Assembly: GCA_964345075.1 (NCBI GenBank)
Contig: CAYFPS010000006.1
Span: forward strand, 62,001-126,000
Reading direction: 5' to 3'
Length of the DNA: 64,000 bases
Origin: CAYFPS01 sp964345075
GTDB taxonomy: Bacteria; CAIWAD01
Positions 1 through 8,036 of this stretch are shown piece after piece. The notes beneath the pieces are model-generated. The model ran no database searches. It was not told where the DNA came from and saw nothing but the letters and a program-made list of their open reading frames with translations. How positions within the stretch are numbered: the first letter of the stretch is position 1; each line of letters starts with the position of its first letter. The translations under genes and the position numbers were made by a program.

Positions 1-333
1 ACCTGGCGCGACAAGCACAACTGGGACGAGAGCATCCTGCAGCAGGAGCGGCCGCACGGCTTTGATATTCACGACCCTGTCCTCAGCAAGGCCTTCCGCA
101 AAAGCCTCGAGTCTTCCACCTTCGATACGACCGCACTGGACATTGCCATTGTGCTGGAGAAGGAGGCGCGCGACTTCTATGCCAAGGCTGCCCAGCAGGT
201 AGAGGACGAAGAGCTGAAGAAGATCCTGATCTGGCTGGCCCAGTTCGAAGACGAGCACTACGATACCATGGTCAAATTGCATGAAAGTCTGCGCGAACAG
301 TACTGGCATGACAACAATTTCTGGCCTTTTTAA
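1..333 (+). CDS. Ferritin-like (rubrerythrin-type) domain protein, 3' end
   Basis: The reading frame is open from base 1, so this is the last 110 residues of a gene that starts outside the window. The C-terminal part is a helical ferritin-like segment with EKEARDFY about residue 52 and an EDEHY motif about residue 85. Their spacing fits the metal-ligating Glu and ExxH of rubrerythrin-type di-iron helices. Such proteins handle peroxide or store iron in the cytoplasm. No rubredoxin CxxC pair is visible in the part present. A hairpin terminator follows 32 bp after the stop. Family assignment is by motif only. Confidence 0.7.
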   Translation, partial: TWRDKHNWDESILQQERPHGFDIHDPVLSKAFRKSLESSTFDTTALDIAIVLEKEARDFYAKAAQQVEDEELKKILIWLAQFEDEHYDTMVKLHESLREQYWHDNNFWPF

Positions 334-365
334 CAGGCAATCGAAAAATATTTCCATGACAATTG

Positions 366-390
366 AGCCCGCGGCAAGCGGGCTTTTTTA
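366..390 (+). terminator. Rho-independent terminator after the ferritin-like gene
   Basis: A 7-bp stem AGCCCGC/GCGGGCT (366-372 and 378-384) with loop GGCAA is followed by a T tract. Confidence 0.85.
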
Positions 391-471
391 TTGGCTGTCA
401 ATCACTTCACCCCAACGATGTTTCATAATGATAACCCCCTCTTAATACGGGTCAAAAATGAACCGGGTCAG

Positions 472-484
472 ATAGGTGACCTAT
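472..484. promoter_or_regulatory. Operator-like palindrome upstream of the multihaem lipoprotein
   Basis: ATAGGT-G-ACCTAT is a perfect 6+1+6 inverted repeat about 90 bp upstream of the cytochrome start codon, next to two copies of CGGGTCA. It could bind a dimeric regulator. No protein can be named. Confidence 0.3.
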
Positions 485-574
485 TCGTGACAATTCCTTA
501 ACATCTGCCCATGCTGGCCTGCAATTGGGCAGCTGGGAGTTGGATCCCAAGTGAAATCCAGGGAGAAATGATCA

Positions 575-2254
575 ATGAAGAAGTTCCTGAACACACTGCC
601 GATTGCCCTTCTGGCAAGCGTCATGCTGATTGGCTGCGCGGGCGAGGACGGTAGTGATGGTGTCATCGGTGATACGGGCCCGCAGGGACCGGCCGGACCG
701 CAGGGTCTGTCCGCACTGGTAAGCACGACCGCCCTTGACGCTGGTGATGCGAATTGTGCCAACGGCGGTATCCAGATTGATGTGGGTCTGGACGCCAATG
801 CCGACGGTACGCTGGACGCCGGTGAGATTACCGACACCCAGTTTGTCTGTAATGGTAATGCAGGTGCCGGTGTGCTGGTCAACACCACCACGCTGGAAGC
901 TGGTGCCGAGTGCTCCAATGGCGGTATCATGCTGGAAATCGGTGTGGACGCCGATGGCAGTGGCACGCTGGAAGCTGGGGAAGTGACCTCCACCCAGTAC
1001 ATCTGCAATGGCGAAGGCGCCACGGACTACACCTATGTGGGTGCCAATGCCGTTAGCTGCGCCGGTTGTCATGAGGAGACCGTTGAAAGCTGGGCAACCA
1101 GTGGTCATGCCAACGCCATGAACGCCTTTGTCGAGAATCCCGACAATGCCGACAATCCTTACTGTTTGCAGTGCCACACCACTGGTTGGGATACCCCGAT
1201 CAGCTACGGTCAGACCGAGTTTGACCCGACCGGCCCCGACAACAGTGGTTATGACGACTTCTACGCTGACGATTCCGCCGAAGGTGCTGCCCGTCGTGCG
1301 GCTCTGGGTGGTGTGCAGTGCGAAGCCTGCCATGGCAACATGGGCCCTGGCATTTACGACCACAATCCTGAAGTCTTCTTCGCCACTGGCCTGGATGAGA
1401 ATGGCGATCGCATCGGCTCTTGCGCCGGCTGCCATTCGGGTCAGACAGAAGAGTGGGAACTGACCGGCCATGCCACAATGGGACAGCACACCTATGGTAG
1501 CTGCCAGCCCTGCCATTCCTCGGAAGGTTTCATCGAGATGTATGATGCCGACTGGGCAGGTGCAGGCCTGAGTTATGTCAGCCCGATCGGCTGCGTGACC
1601 TGTCACGATCCCCATGTTACCTCCAACGACGAGACCAACCCCGCCCAGCTGCGCGAAGCTGCACTGGTCGATTTTTCGGTTGTCTACGATCCTGAAGGTG
1701 ACGGCCCGACCTACTCCGGCATGGGCAACAGCCAGCTGTGTGTGCAGTGCCATCACGCCCGTCGTGACAACGACAACGTGCAGGGCCAGATTGACAACGG
1801 CTATGCTCACTTCGGCCCGCACTACAGCAACCAGATGGACATGTATCTGGGCGGCGGTTCCTATGAAATCGCTGGCTACGAATACGACCGTGAATGGACG
1901 CACCAGGGTGCCTTCAGCTGCGTGGATTGCCACTTCACAATCGTCGAAGAGCATGATCGTGATCATCAGATTCACGACCTGCAGGTGGATGTTGAGAGCT
2001 GTGACGCCTGCCATTCCGGCATGGGCTTCACGCTTGAAGATATCCATGCTGAGATCGAAGCCCTTTCCGAAGAGCTGCTGCTCGCCATTGGCGAGCCCGC
2101 TGACAGCCTTGGTCTGGCTCGTCTGAGCCCCGCGCAGCGCATGGCTGGTTACGCTTACGCCTTCGTGCATGAAGATGCTTCGCACGGCGTGCACAACCCG
2201 TCCTATGCTCGCAGCCTGCTGCAGAACGCAATTGACTTCATCTCTGCTGAATAA
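575..2254 (+). CDS. Nine-haem c-type cytochrome lipoprotein
   Basis: A 559-residue exported lipoprotein. It has a short basic N-terminus, a hydrophobic core and the lipobox LIGC (Cys21), then a collagen-like GDTGPQGPAGPQG stretch (about 32-44). Two similar Asp/Gly-rich modules resembling DUF7151 follow (about 47-94 and 100-146), each with a Cys pair. Nine CxxCH motifs then start at residues 162, 197, 249, 283, 310, 340, 389, 449 and 476. Such proteins carry electrons in the periplasm or on the outer surface. AGGGAG provides the ribosome site. It is monocistronic, with a bidirectional terminator downstream. Redox partners are not identifiable here. Confidence 0.85.
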   Translation: MKKFLNTLPIALLASVMLIGCAGEDGSDGVIGDTGPQGPAGPQGLSALVSTTALDAGDANCANGGIQIDVGLDANADGTLDAGEITDTQFVCNGNAGAGVLVNTTTLEAGAECSNGGIMLEIGVDADGSGTLEAGEVTSTQYICNGEGATDYTYVGANAVSCAGCHEETVESWATSGHANAMNAFVENPDNADNPYCLQCHTTGWDTPISYGQTEFDPTGPDNSGYDDFYADDSAEGAARRAALGGVQCEACHGNMGPGIYDHNPEVFFATGLDENGDRIGSCAGCHSGQTEEWELTGHATMGQHTYGSCQPCHSSEGFIEMYDADWAGAGLSYVSPIGCVTCHDPHVTSNDETNPAQLREAALVDFSVVYDPEGDGPTYSGMGNSQLCVQCHHARRDNDNVQGQIDNGYAHFGPHYSNQMDMYLGGGSYEIAGYEYDREWTHQGAFSCVDCHFTIVEEHDRDHQIHDLQVDVESCDACHSGMGFTLEDIHAEIEALSEELLLAIGEPADSLGLARLSPAQRMAGYAYAFVHEDASHGVHNPSYARSLLQNAIDFISAE

Positions 2255-2275
2255 GCGTTGCTGAATCCCTTGCAC

Positions 2276-2310
2276 AAAAAGCCCCGTCCTTCAAGGACGG
2301 GGCTTTTCTT
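2276..2310. terminator. Bidirectional terminator between convergent genes
   Basis: GCCCCGTCC (2281-2289) pairs with GGACGGGGC (2295-2303) around a TTCAA loop. A5 precedes and a T-rich tract follows, so it can serve both the cytochrome gene and the minus-strand gene ending at 2417. Confidence 0.85.
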
Positions 2311-2416
2311 TTGGCTGAACCGTGATCAGGCGGGAATCATCACTGGAATCATCAGTGGTCCTTCCGCGATCACGATCATGCGCTGCTTTTGAAGCTGCTG
2401 TTTCATTTGTCCCCCT

Positions 2417-2818
2417 TTACTCGCAGAAGATGCGCACTTCCGTGCCGTCATCCGTGTCGATTTCCAGCGGCGCAAGCATCAGGGCCGCCAGCATCTCTTC
2501 CATTTCGGCCTTGCTCATCTCATCGAAATTCAGGCCCTTTTCGCCTTCGTTGAAGCTGAGCTTGACCTTGCCCTTGACAGAATCAGGCAGCACGCCCTTG
2601 AGCTTGATGCCTGCCTTTAGCAGAAGCAGCGGGATGCGAATGTTGACCTTGTCTTCGCCCTTTTCCCTGACGCGAATGCAAAACCACTTTGGCTTTGAGG
2701 TCGTGGCAGGTACTTCAACCGGTGACTGTCCCATTGCTTCCAGCAGCTTTTCCGCTTCTTCCGCCGTGATTTTGCCACTGGCCAGCAGATCCAGAATTTC
2801 CTTGCGTTCAGAGCTCAT
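2417..2818 (-). CDS. SHOCT-like domain protein, probable regulator partner
   Basis: A 133-residue cytoplasmic protein. The N-terminal 30 residues (SSERKEILDLLASGKITAEE and following) match the SHOCT-like helical hairpin seen in DUF2089-associated and YvlB-like proteins. The rest is a basic then acidic region of unknown function. The start at 2818 is chosen because GGAGGAAGG sits just upstream, and the longer upstream extension has no family similarity. It lies downstream of, and co-oriented with, the DUF2089 gene (about 110 bp apart), so the two are probably one transcription unit controlling something together. Confidence 0.65.
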   Translation of the reverse strand: MSSERKEILDLLASGKITAEEAEKLLEAMGQSPVEVPATTSKPKWFCIRVREKGEDKVNIRIPLLLLKAGIKLKGVLPDSVKGKVKLSFNEGEKGLNFDEMSKAEMEEMLAALMLAPLEIDTDDGTEVRIFCE

Positions 2819-2926
2819 GGTCGCCTTCCTCCTTGTCCTCTCCTCAGGTATTGACGTTGCGATCCCTTCTGTCCAGGGCATCAACTTTCAAGGGCTTCCG
2901 CGAATGGAAGCAAAGCTTGATGCCCT

Positions 2927-3364
2927 TTACTGCCTGGCCTTCTTCAACTCCTTCAGGACATCACTGACCGATTTCTTCCCGGAGCGAATGGCTTCCAGAA
3001 GAGCCAGCCGGTCCTCTTCCGGGCTTTCTGCCAGGCCAGTCTTCCCGCCTGAACTTACGGAAGCCCCTTTGGTGCCCGGACGGATTTCCAGTTCTCCATA
3101 AAGGCCTTCCAGCTTTTCTGCCAACTGATTGAGTCGGTTCTTGATGCTTGGATAGCTCAGGCCAAGAAGCTCTTCCATGCGCTTGATGGAGCCGTGGGCG
3201 CGCACAAAGGCCACAATAAAGAGTTGGTCCCGGGCTTCCAGCGTTGCCAGTGGAGGAAGTTCGAAAGCGCCCTCAATCCGCGTGCCATCCTGCTTGAGCT
3301 CGACCTGACGAACAAAAAAGGTCTCGCCTTGCGTCAGATCCGACAAGCGTGTCCAGTCCTGCAT
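2927..3364 (-). CDS. DUF2089-family putative transcriptional regulator
   Basis: A 145-residue protein starting MQDWTRLSDLTQGE. Residues about 45-85 (RDQLFIVAFVRAHGSIKRME, then GLSYPSIKNRLNQL) look like the helix-turn-helix typical of DUF2089 proteins. The C-terminus is a second small helical module (LLEAIRSGKKSVSDVLKEL) related to SHOCT-like hairpins. The inner ATG at 3364 is supported by AAGGAGGAAT. It is divergent from glnA across a 273-bp AT-rich spacer. The spacer and its repeated decamer suggest autoregulation or control of glnA, which is inference. The N-terminal Zn ribbon of longer DUF2089 members is absent. Confidence 0.7.
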   Translation of the reverse strand: MQDWTRLSDLTQGETFFVRQVELKQDGTRIEGAFELPPLATLEARDQLFIVAFVRAHGSIKRMEELLGLSYPSIKNRLNQLAEKLEGLYGELEIRPGTKGASVSSGGKTGLAESPEEDRLALLEAIRSGKKSVSDVLKELKKARQ

Positions 3365-3419
3365 GATTCCTCCTTGAATGAACGGCAGCAATATGCATTG
3401 GATCGGCACAAGAGTCAAG

Positions 3420-3450
3420 ATAATTAAGAACATATTTGAAATAATTAAGA
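3420..3450. promoter_or_regulatory. Direct repeat ATAATTAAGA in the DUF2089/glnA divergent spacer
   Basis: ATAATTAAGA occurs at 3420-3429 and again at 3441-3450, 21 bp apart (two helical turns), in an AT-rich region of an otherwise GC-rich window. The arrangement fits a two-site operator on one face of the DNA, probably overlapping the minus-strand promoter. Confidence 0.4.
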
Positions 3451-3637
3451 TATTGCCTGTCGATTGGTTGGCATTGGCTTGGCAGGAAAAGTCGTAATAT
3501 CAATAAATCAGGACATAAATGGCTTGCATTGCACGATCGTGTTGCATAGATTTGCGAGAACTGATTCAAAACAGGTCGTATCGTGTTTTGAAACTGCTGT
3601 GAAACGAAACGCAAAAAATAATTCACCGGAGAAGATC

Positions 3638-4981
3638 ATGCGCGGACATCACGACAAGGCGAAAATTGAGGCTGTCAGTGAGCTGACCAAAAAGGAAGGC
3701 ATTCGCTTCATCAGCCTGCAGTTCACGGACATCAGCGGCATCGTCAAGAGTGTGGGCATTCCCCTGAATATGTGGGAGGACGTCCTCGACCACGGGCAGT
3801 GGTTTGACGGCAGTTCGATTCAGGGATTTGCACGCATTGCTGAAAGTGACATGATGCTTGTGCCGGATCTCGACACCTTTGTCAAAATTCCCTGGGACGA
3901 AGATGTGCCGACCGCCCGCGTGATCTGTGATGTCTACCTGCCGGATGGAACGCCCTTTGAAGGCGACCCCCGTCGCGTGCTGCGCCGCGCTCTGATGGAA
4001 GCGGAAGCCGAGGGCTACACCTACTTTACGGGTCCGGAACTGGAGTTCTTCCTTTTCAAGCCCCATCCCGATGGCAGCCTGCTGCCGCTGGTGCCGCAGG
4101 ATCAGGCCGGTTACTTTGATGTTTCCACCGATCTGGCCCACACGGTTCGTCGCCACATGGTCGAGAATCTGGAGGCGCTGGGCCTGACCATCGAAGCCCT
4201 GCATCACGAAGTGGCCATTGGCCAGCATGAGATCAACTTCAAGTATGACAAGGCACTGGCCACGGCTGACAATGCCATCGGTCTGCGTCTGGCGGTCAAG
4301 GCTGTCGCCCAGAAGCACGGTCTTTACGCCACTTTCATGCCCAAGCCGATTGCCGGTGAAAATGGCAGCGGCATGCACACCAACCAGAGCTTGTGGAAGG
4401 ACGGCAAGAATGCTTTTGTCGACAAGCAGGATCCCCATGGCCTGAGTTCACTTGCCAAGGGCTTCATTGCCGGTCAGTTGCACCACGCACGGGCCATGTC
4501 GGCCGTGATTGCCCCGCTGGTCAACAGCTACAAGCGACTGGTGCCGGGCTACGAAGCACCCGTCTATGTCAGCTGGGCCAATCAGAACCGCAGCGCGCTG
4601 ATTCGGGTGCCGCGGATCAGCCCGGGGCGCGAAAATGCGACACGCATCGAGCTGCGTTGTCCCGATCCCTCGGCCAATCCCTATCTGGCATTTGCTGCCA
4701 TGCTGACCGCCGGTCTTGATGGCGTAAAGAAGGGCATGGAAGCGCCCAAGGCGGCTGAAGAAGATCTCTTCCACATTTCCGAGGCGCGCCGCAATCGCAT
4801 GGTTTCCATGCCTGGCAGTCTGGGTGAGGCGATTGCAGAATACCGCAAGAGTCGCCTGATGAAGGGGCTCTTCGGCGAGCAGCTCTTCCGCAACTACCTC
4901 GATGCCAAGACTCAGGAATGGGATGCCTACCGCATCGCAGTGAGCAGCTGGGAGCTCGATCGATATCTGGCGACCTACTAG
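3638..4981 (+). CDS. glnA: Glutamine synthetase, type I (alpha-like)
   Basis: This 447-residue enzyme makes glutamine from glutamate, ammonia and ATP. Visible signatures are DGSSIQGF (about 57), the active-site region EVAIGQHEINF, the ATP-binding KPIAGENGSGMH and NPYLAFAAML. The length and the C-terminal WELDRYLATY fit the shorter GSI-alpha class. I see no adenylylation loop of the NLYDLP type, so control is more likely transcriptional or by feedback. The start at 3638 follows GGAGAAG; a longer in-frame extension to 3464 lies in the AT-rich promoter region and is not coding-like. A G15 run begins with the last base of the stop codon. Confidence 0.93.
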   Translation: MRGHHDKAKIEAVSELTKKEGIRFISLQFTDISGIVKSVGIPLNMWEDVLDHGQWFDGSSIQGFARIAESDMMLVPDLDTFVKIPWDEDVPTARVICDVYLPDGTPFEGDPRRVLRRALMEAEAEGYTYFTGPELEFFLFKPHPDGSLLPLVPQDQAGYFDVSTDLAHTVRRHMVENLEALGLTIEALHHEVAIGQHEINFKYDKALATADNAIGLRLAVKAVAQKHGLYATFMPKPIAGENGSGMHTNQSLWKDGKNAFVDKQDPHGLSSLAKGFIAGQLHHARAMSAVIAPLVNSYKRLVPGYEAPVYVSWANQNRSALIRVPRISPGRENATRIELRCPDPSANPYLAFAAMLTAGLDGVKKGMEAPKAAEEDLFHISEARRNRMVSMPGSLGEAIAEYRKSRLMKGLFGEQLFRNYLDAKTQEWDAYRIAVSSWELDRYLATY

Positions 4982-4995
4982 GGGGGGGGGGGGGG
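4981..4995. repeat. G15 homopolymer tract
   Basis: Fifteen consecutive G, the first being the last base of the glnA stop codon. It abuts the palindromic repeat cluster. A C-rich run (5238-5244) lies on the other side of that cluster. Confidence 0.95.
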
Positions 4996-4998
4996 TTC

Positions 4999-5093
4999 TG
5001 GTCCGACCAGTCGTCCGACCATTGGTCGGACGACTGGTCGGACCAACGGTTGGACCAACGGTTGGACCACTGGTCGGACCACTGGTCGGACGA
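4999..5093. repeat. 12-bp-unit palindromic repeat array, copy A1
   Basis: Positions 4999-5045 form a perfect inverted repeat: 23 bp, one central T (5022), then 23 bp. Four more 12-bp units of the type CTGGTCGGACCA or ACGGTTGGACCA follow to 5093. The core GTCCGAC/GTCGGAC is shared with the clusters at 5180, 27094 and 38899. The whole lies in the 329-bp spacer between glnA and the barrel gene. Confidence 0.9.
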
Positions 5094-5127
5094 AATGCCT
5101 GAAAGCCACCAAAACAAAGCTGAACCC

Positions 5128-5160
5128 AAGCCTACCTGATGATTCTCGGGTGGGCTTTCT
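5128..5160 (+). terminator. Probable glnA terminator
   Basis: AAGCCTACC (5128-5136) pairs with GGTGGGCTT (5149-5157), with one T-G wobble, followed by a short T-rich tail. It sits between repeat clusters A1 and A2. Confidence 0.6.
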
Positions 5161-5179
5161 GGTTGATATGGCACGGTTG

Positions 5180-5226
5180 TGGTCCGACCACTGGTCGGAC
5201 CAATGGTCGGACGACTGGTTGTACCA
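5180..5226. repeat. 12-bp-unit palindromic repeat array, copy A2
   Basis: Bases 5180-5202 are a perfect 11+1+11 palindrome (TGGTCCGACCA-C-TGGTCGGACCA), followed by further degenerate units. CCAATGGTCGGACGACTGGT at its centre is the exact complement of a segment of A1. A1 and A2 therefore form an outer inverted pair around the glnA terminator. Confidence 0.85.
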
Positions 5227-5310
5227 CTGATCGGAAAACCCCCCACCCCTTTTTTACTTCTTGCTACTGATTTATATTTGATAGATGTAAACAATTGCGG
5301 AAGGTCCCCC

Positions 5311-6591
5311 ATGCGAATCACGGAACTCGTTGCTCTTCTGCTGCTTCCGGCCAGCCTCTCCGCCGTCAATGTGCCCGTTCCTTGGTCGGGGCACGGCCAA
5401 AGCCCTGCGCGTGAAGCTTCCATCACGCCGCTGCCTTTTGTTTTCTACAGTCAATTTTTCGGGTGGACGGCTGGTGTCTATGTGCGCACGCTGGATCTCG
5501 TTCAACCTGGTGCCCAGTTCGACCTTGTCCTCTTCGGATCGTCCAACGGCACACGCTACTTGTATCACCAGATGAGGGATTTTCAGGTGCCCGGTACCCG
5601 TCGGCTCTATCTTGAACCGACCGTTTACTTCGGCAAATTCGGGGAGATTCGCGCCTACACGGACATGCCCGGCGACTGGGCCTTCTTTGGATCCACCGGG
5701 GAAGCGTACCCCGGACACAATGATTCCAATCCTGATCACTACCTGACCATGTCAGGGCAGGACCAATGGTACCGCGGCAAGTTCCGCTATCTGCTGCCCA
5801 TCGGACACGGAGCGTCGAGCCAACGCGTGCAAACGAGACTGGACCGGGGTCGGATTGTATCACAGCCAGTAGGTGGTGAAAACTGGAATCCACTCCACAG
5901 CGGCAGAACCTTTCTTGAAATCGAGCCCTTCTACCGCAACCAGGTTGGGACTATCATCGGCGGCGCAAGTGTTTCTGTAACACGGGAGAACTGGGATTTT
6001 GAAGATAATCCCTCGCGCGGGAGTTTTCAGCGAGCTGCCTTTCAGCGGAATCCCGGTTCCTTCGGGGCGGACAGTCCCTGGAGTATCGCCGAACTTGATC
6101 TGCGCTGGTACATTCCCATGTCACAGGATGGCGACGATACGCCCTCCGTACTTGCCCTCAATATTTGGACCATGGATTGTATCACATGGAATGACAGCCA
6201 TCAGGAGACGATGTCCGATGGAACATCCATGACCGTGATGCATCGACCGCCAGCATTCGCTGCACCCGCACTTGGCAGTGATACACGCTTTCGTGCTTAT
6301 TACCAGAACCGCTATAATGATCGCGCCATGGCCTATGCGGGGGCCGAGTTTCGGCAGATGATTGATTGGAATCCTCTGGAGCGGCTGGCCGTGCACTGGT
6401 TTCAGCTGGCAGCCTTTGCTGAGGTTGGTCGTGTATCACCGGTTTGGAGTCCGTCCCGTTTTGCAGAAGACATGAAGTACTCGGCAGGGGGTGGATTCAG
6501 GTTAATGTTCACAGACCTTGTGCTGCGGATGGATCTTGCCTTTGGGGATGAAGATCCCATGCTGCAGATGTTTATGGCCCAGTCCTTTTAA
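5311..6591 (+). CDS. Omp85-superfamily-like outer-membrane beta-barrel protein
   Basis: A 426-residue protein with a signal peptide (MRITELVALLLLPASLSA). The body is rich in alternating aromatic strands. The C-terminal third (RFRAYYQNRYNDRAMAYAGA, AFAEVGRV, GGGFRLMF) resembles the barrel end of bacterial surface antigen (D15/Omp85) proteins, and it ends in Phe, as outer-membrane barrels do. No POTRA repeats are seen, so it is more like a stand-alone surface antigen than BamA. The start follows GGAAGG. It is monocistronic, with its stop 5 bp from the stop of the convergent kinase gene. The function is unknown. Confidence 0.65.
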   Translation: MRITELVALLLLPASLSAVNVPVPWSGHGQSPAREASITPLPFVFYSQFFGWTAGVYVRTLDLVQPGAQFDLVLFGSSNGTRYLYHQMRDFQVPGTRRLYLEPTVYFGKFGEIRAYTDMPGDWAFFGSTGEAYPGHNDSNPDHYLTMSGQDQWYRGKFRYLLPIGHGASSQRVQTRLDRGRIVSQPVGGENWNPLHSGRTFLEIEPFYRNQVGTIIGGASVSVTRENWDFEDNPSRGSFQRAAFQRNPGSFGADSPWSIAELDLRWYIPMSQDGDDTPSVLALNIWTMDCITWNDSHQETMSDGTSMTVMHRPPAFAAPALGSDTRFRAYYQNRYNDRAMAYAGAEFRQMIDWNPLERLAVHWFQLAAFAEVGRVSPVWSPSRFAEDMKYSAGGGFRLMFTDLVLRMDLAFGDEDPMLQMFMAQSF

Positions 6592-6596
6592 CCCGG

Positions 6597-8036
6597 TCAG
6601 GGTGCGGCAGGTAGTCGCAGCAAGAAGCAGGCACCCCGTCCGAGCCCTTCAGAAGTGGCTTCAAGCCGACCATCATGGAGCTCAGCAAGCCTGCGACTGA
6701 TGCAGAGACCCAGACCACTGCCTTCGCTTCGCTTGTGATGGGGCCGGTAAAAGCGATCAAAAAGGCGATCCAGCTCTTCTGCTCGAATGCCCTCGCCTGT
6801 ATCACAAACACTCAATGTCACCCAGCCTTCTTCTTCCTCAAGGACTACCGTGATACGCCGATCGGCGGTGCTTTCATCCAGTGCCTGGACAGCATTGCGC
6901 AGCAGATTACGCATGATCTGGGCAACACGCTCTCTGTCAGCCAGAACTTCACAATGCGAGCAGCGGCAATCCCACTTCAGGTCGATATCGCTGTTCAGGC
7001 AGGCCAGCTCAATGGCGGCGATTTCATCCTCGACAATATCCCTCAGCTGAAGGCGGACCAGCTCCTGTTTGAGTCCTGCATCCTCGAGCCTCGCAAGATC
7101 GAGCAGGTCCTTGACCAGGTGGTCCATTCGCAGGGTCTGTGTCAGACAGAGCTTCAGCTTTCGCTTCAGTTCAGCATCCTGTGACACACGGCCAAGAAGC
7201 GCCTCCAGGTTGCCCCGAAGATTGGTCAGTGGTGCACCCATTTCATGACTGACATCTGCCACCAGTGCACGGCGGTTGCTGTCACTTTCATCCAGTCGTC
7301 TGCGCATCTCATCCAGTCGGGCGGCCATTCGGTTGAAGTCGCTTGCCAGCATCGTCAGTTCATCGGCACCTGTGACCACAAGTCGATGCCCCAGTTCACC
7401 TTCTCCCAGACGATGAAAGGCAGTGGAAAAGCGGTTGAAGCGATCGAGCAGGGGCTTTAAAAGAAGAAAGGCCAGAATCGTGACAAGGAGACCAATGCTC
7501 AAAAAGAGCAGGGCAATGCTCTTCAGGCTTTCGCTGTTCCACAGCGGATGGATCGAATTGCTGGAGGAAAGAAAAAGCCAACCCGCATCCATTGGAAAAA
7601 TGGCCATGGGGAGCTCGAGCTCTGCAGCAAGTGATTCAGCCACAGCAACAGGCATGTCGCCATGCATGATCTCCCTGCACCGGGCAAAGCGTTTGTCCGA
7701 TTCCAGAAAGCCGGCTGCCGCCATGTTACCGGAGCGATCCACAAAGGCCAGACTAAGCGCCTCAAGCTCGCCCAGCGATTGATGCATACGCCGACGCAGC
7801 TCTGCCTGCTGTATCACATGCGGACCCAGAATCGTCCAGGCCTGCATGCTGTCTGCAATAGCGGGAAGCAGCAGATCGGCCTGCTCTGCCAACTCCAGTC
7901 TGCGGTGGCTTCGCTCCCGCTTGAGCACCAGATGATAGGCCAGCGCCCCACTCAGCAGTGTCTGCAGCAGCAGGGCTGCACCCATCAGCAGGAGTAGTTT
8001 GCTGCCCAGAAGGTGGTGACGGGCGGGTCGTTTCAC
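6597..8036 (-). CDS. Sensor histidine kinase
   Basis: A 479-residue inner-membrane kinase. Membrane segments lie at about 11-36 and 172-195, enclosing a periplasmic sensor of about 135 residues. Then come HAMP (about 193-245), the H box DVSHEMGAPL (His264), N box NLLRNAVQA (about 377-385), G1 DTGEGI (412-417) and G2 GSGLGL (439-444). All kinase motifs are intact. It overlaps the upstream response-regulator gene by 4 bp, so the pair is translationally coupled. The ligand is unknown; the position opposite the ATP-grasp cluster suggests control of that cluster. Confidence 0.92.
   Translation of the reverse strand: MKRPARHHLLGSKLLLLMGAALLLQTLLSGALAYHLVLKRERSHRRLELAEQADLLLPAIADSMQAWTILGPHVIQQAELRRRMHQSLGELEALSLAFVDRSGNMAAAGFLESDKRFARCREIMHGDMPVAVAESLAAELELPMAIFPMDAGWLFLSSSNSIHPLWNSESLKSIALLFLSIGLLVTILAFLLLKPLLDRFNRFSTAFHRLGEGELGHRLVVTGADELTMLASDFNRMAARLDEMRRRLDESDSNRRALVADVSHEMGAPLTNLRGNLEALLGRVSQDAELKRKLKLCLTQTLRMDHLVKDLLDLARLEDAGLKQELVRLQLRDIVEDEIAAIELACLNSDIDLKWDCRCSHCEVLADRERVAQIMRNLLRNAVQALDESTADRRITVVLEEEEGWVTLSVCDTGEGIRAEELDRLFDRFYRPHHKRSEGSGLGLCISRRLAELHDGRLEATSEGLGRGACFLLRLPAAP

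Noticed and set aside
572..2275. Long open frame on the minus strand opposite the cytochrome gene
   Set aside because: It is a mirror of the haem gene, lacks a ribosome site and has low-complexity composition. The plus frame has a lipobox and nine CxxCH motifs.
4918..5139. Open frame encoding WSDQ-type four-residue repeats
   Set aside because: It is a reading of the 12-bp palindromic array after an out-of-frame glnA tail; there is no start signal and the repeats read equally on both strands.
4999..5226. CRISPR array
   Set aside because: Units are only 12 bp, contiguous, without unique spacers, and no cas genes are near.
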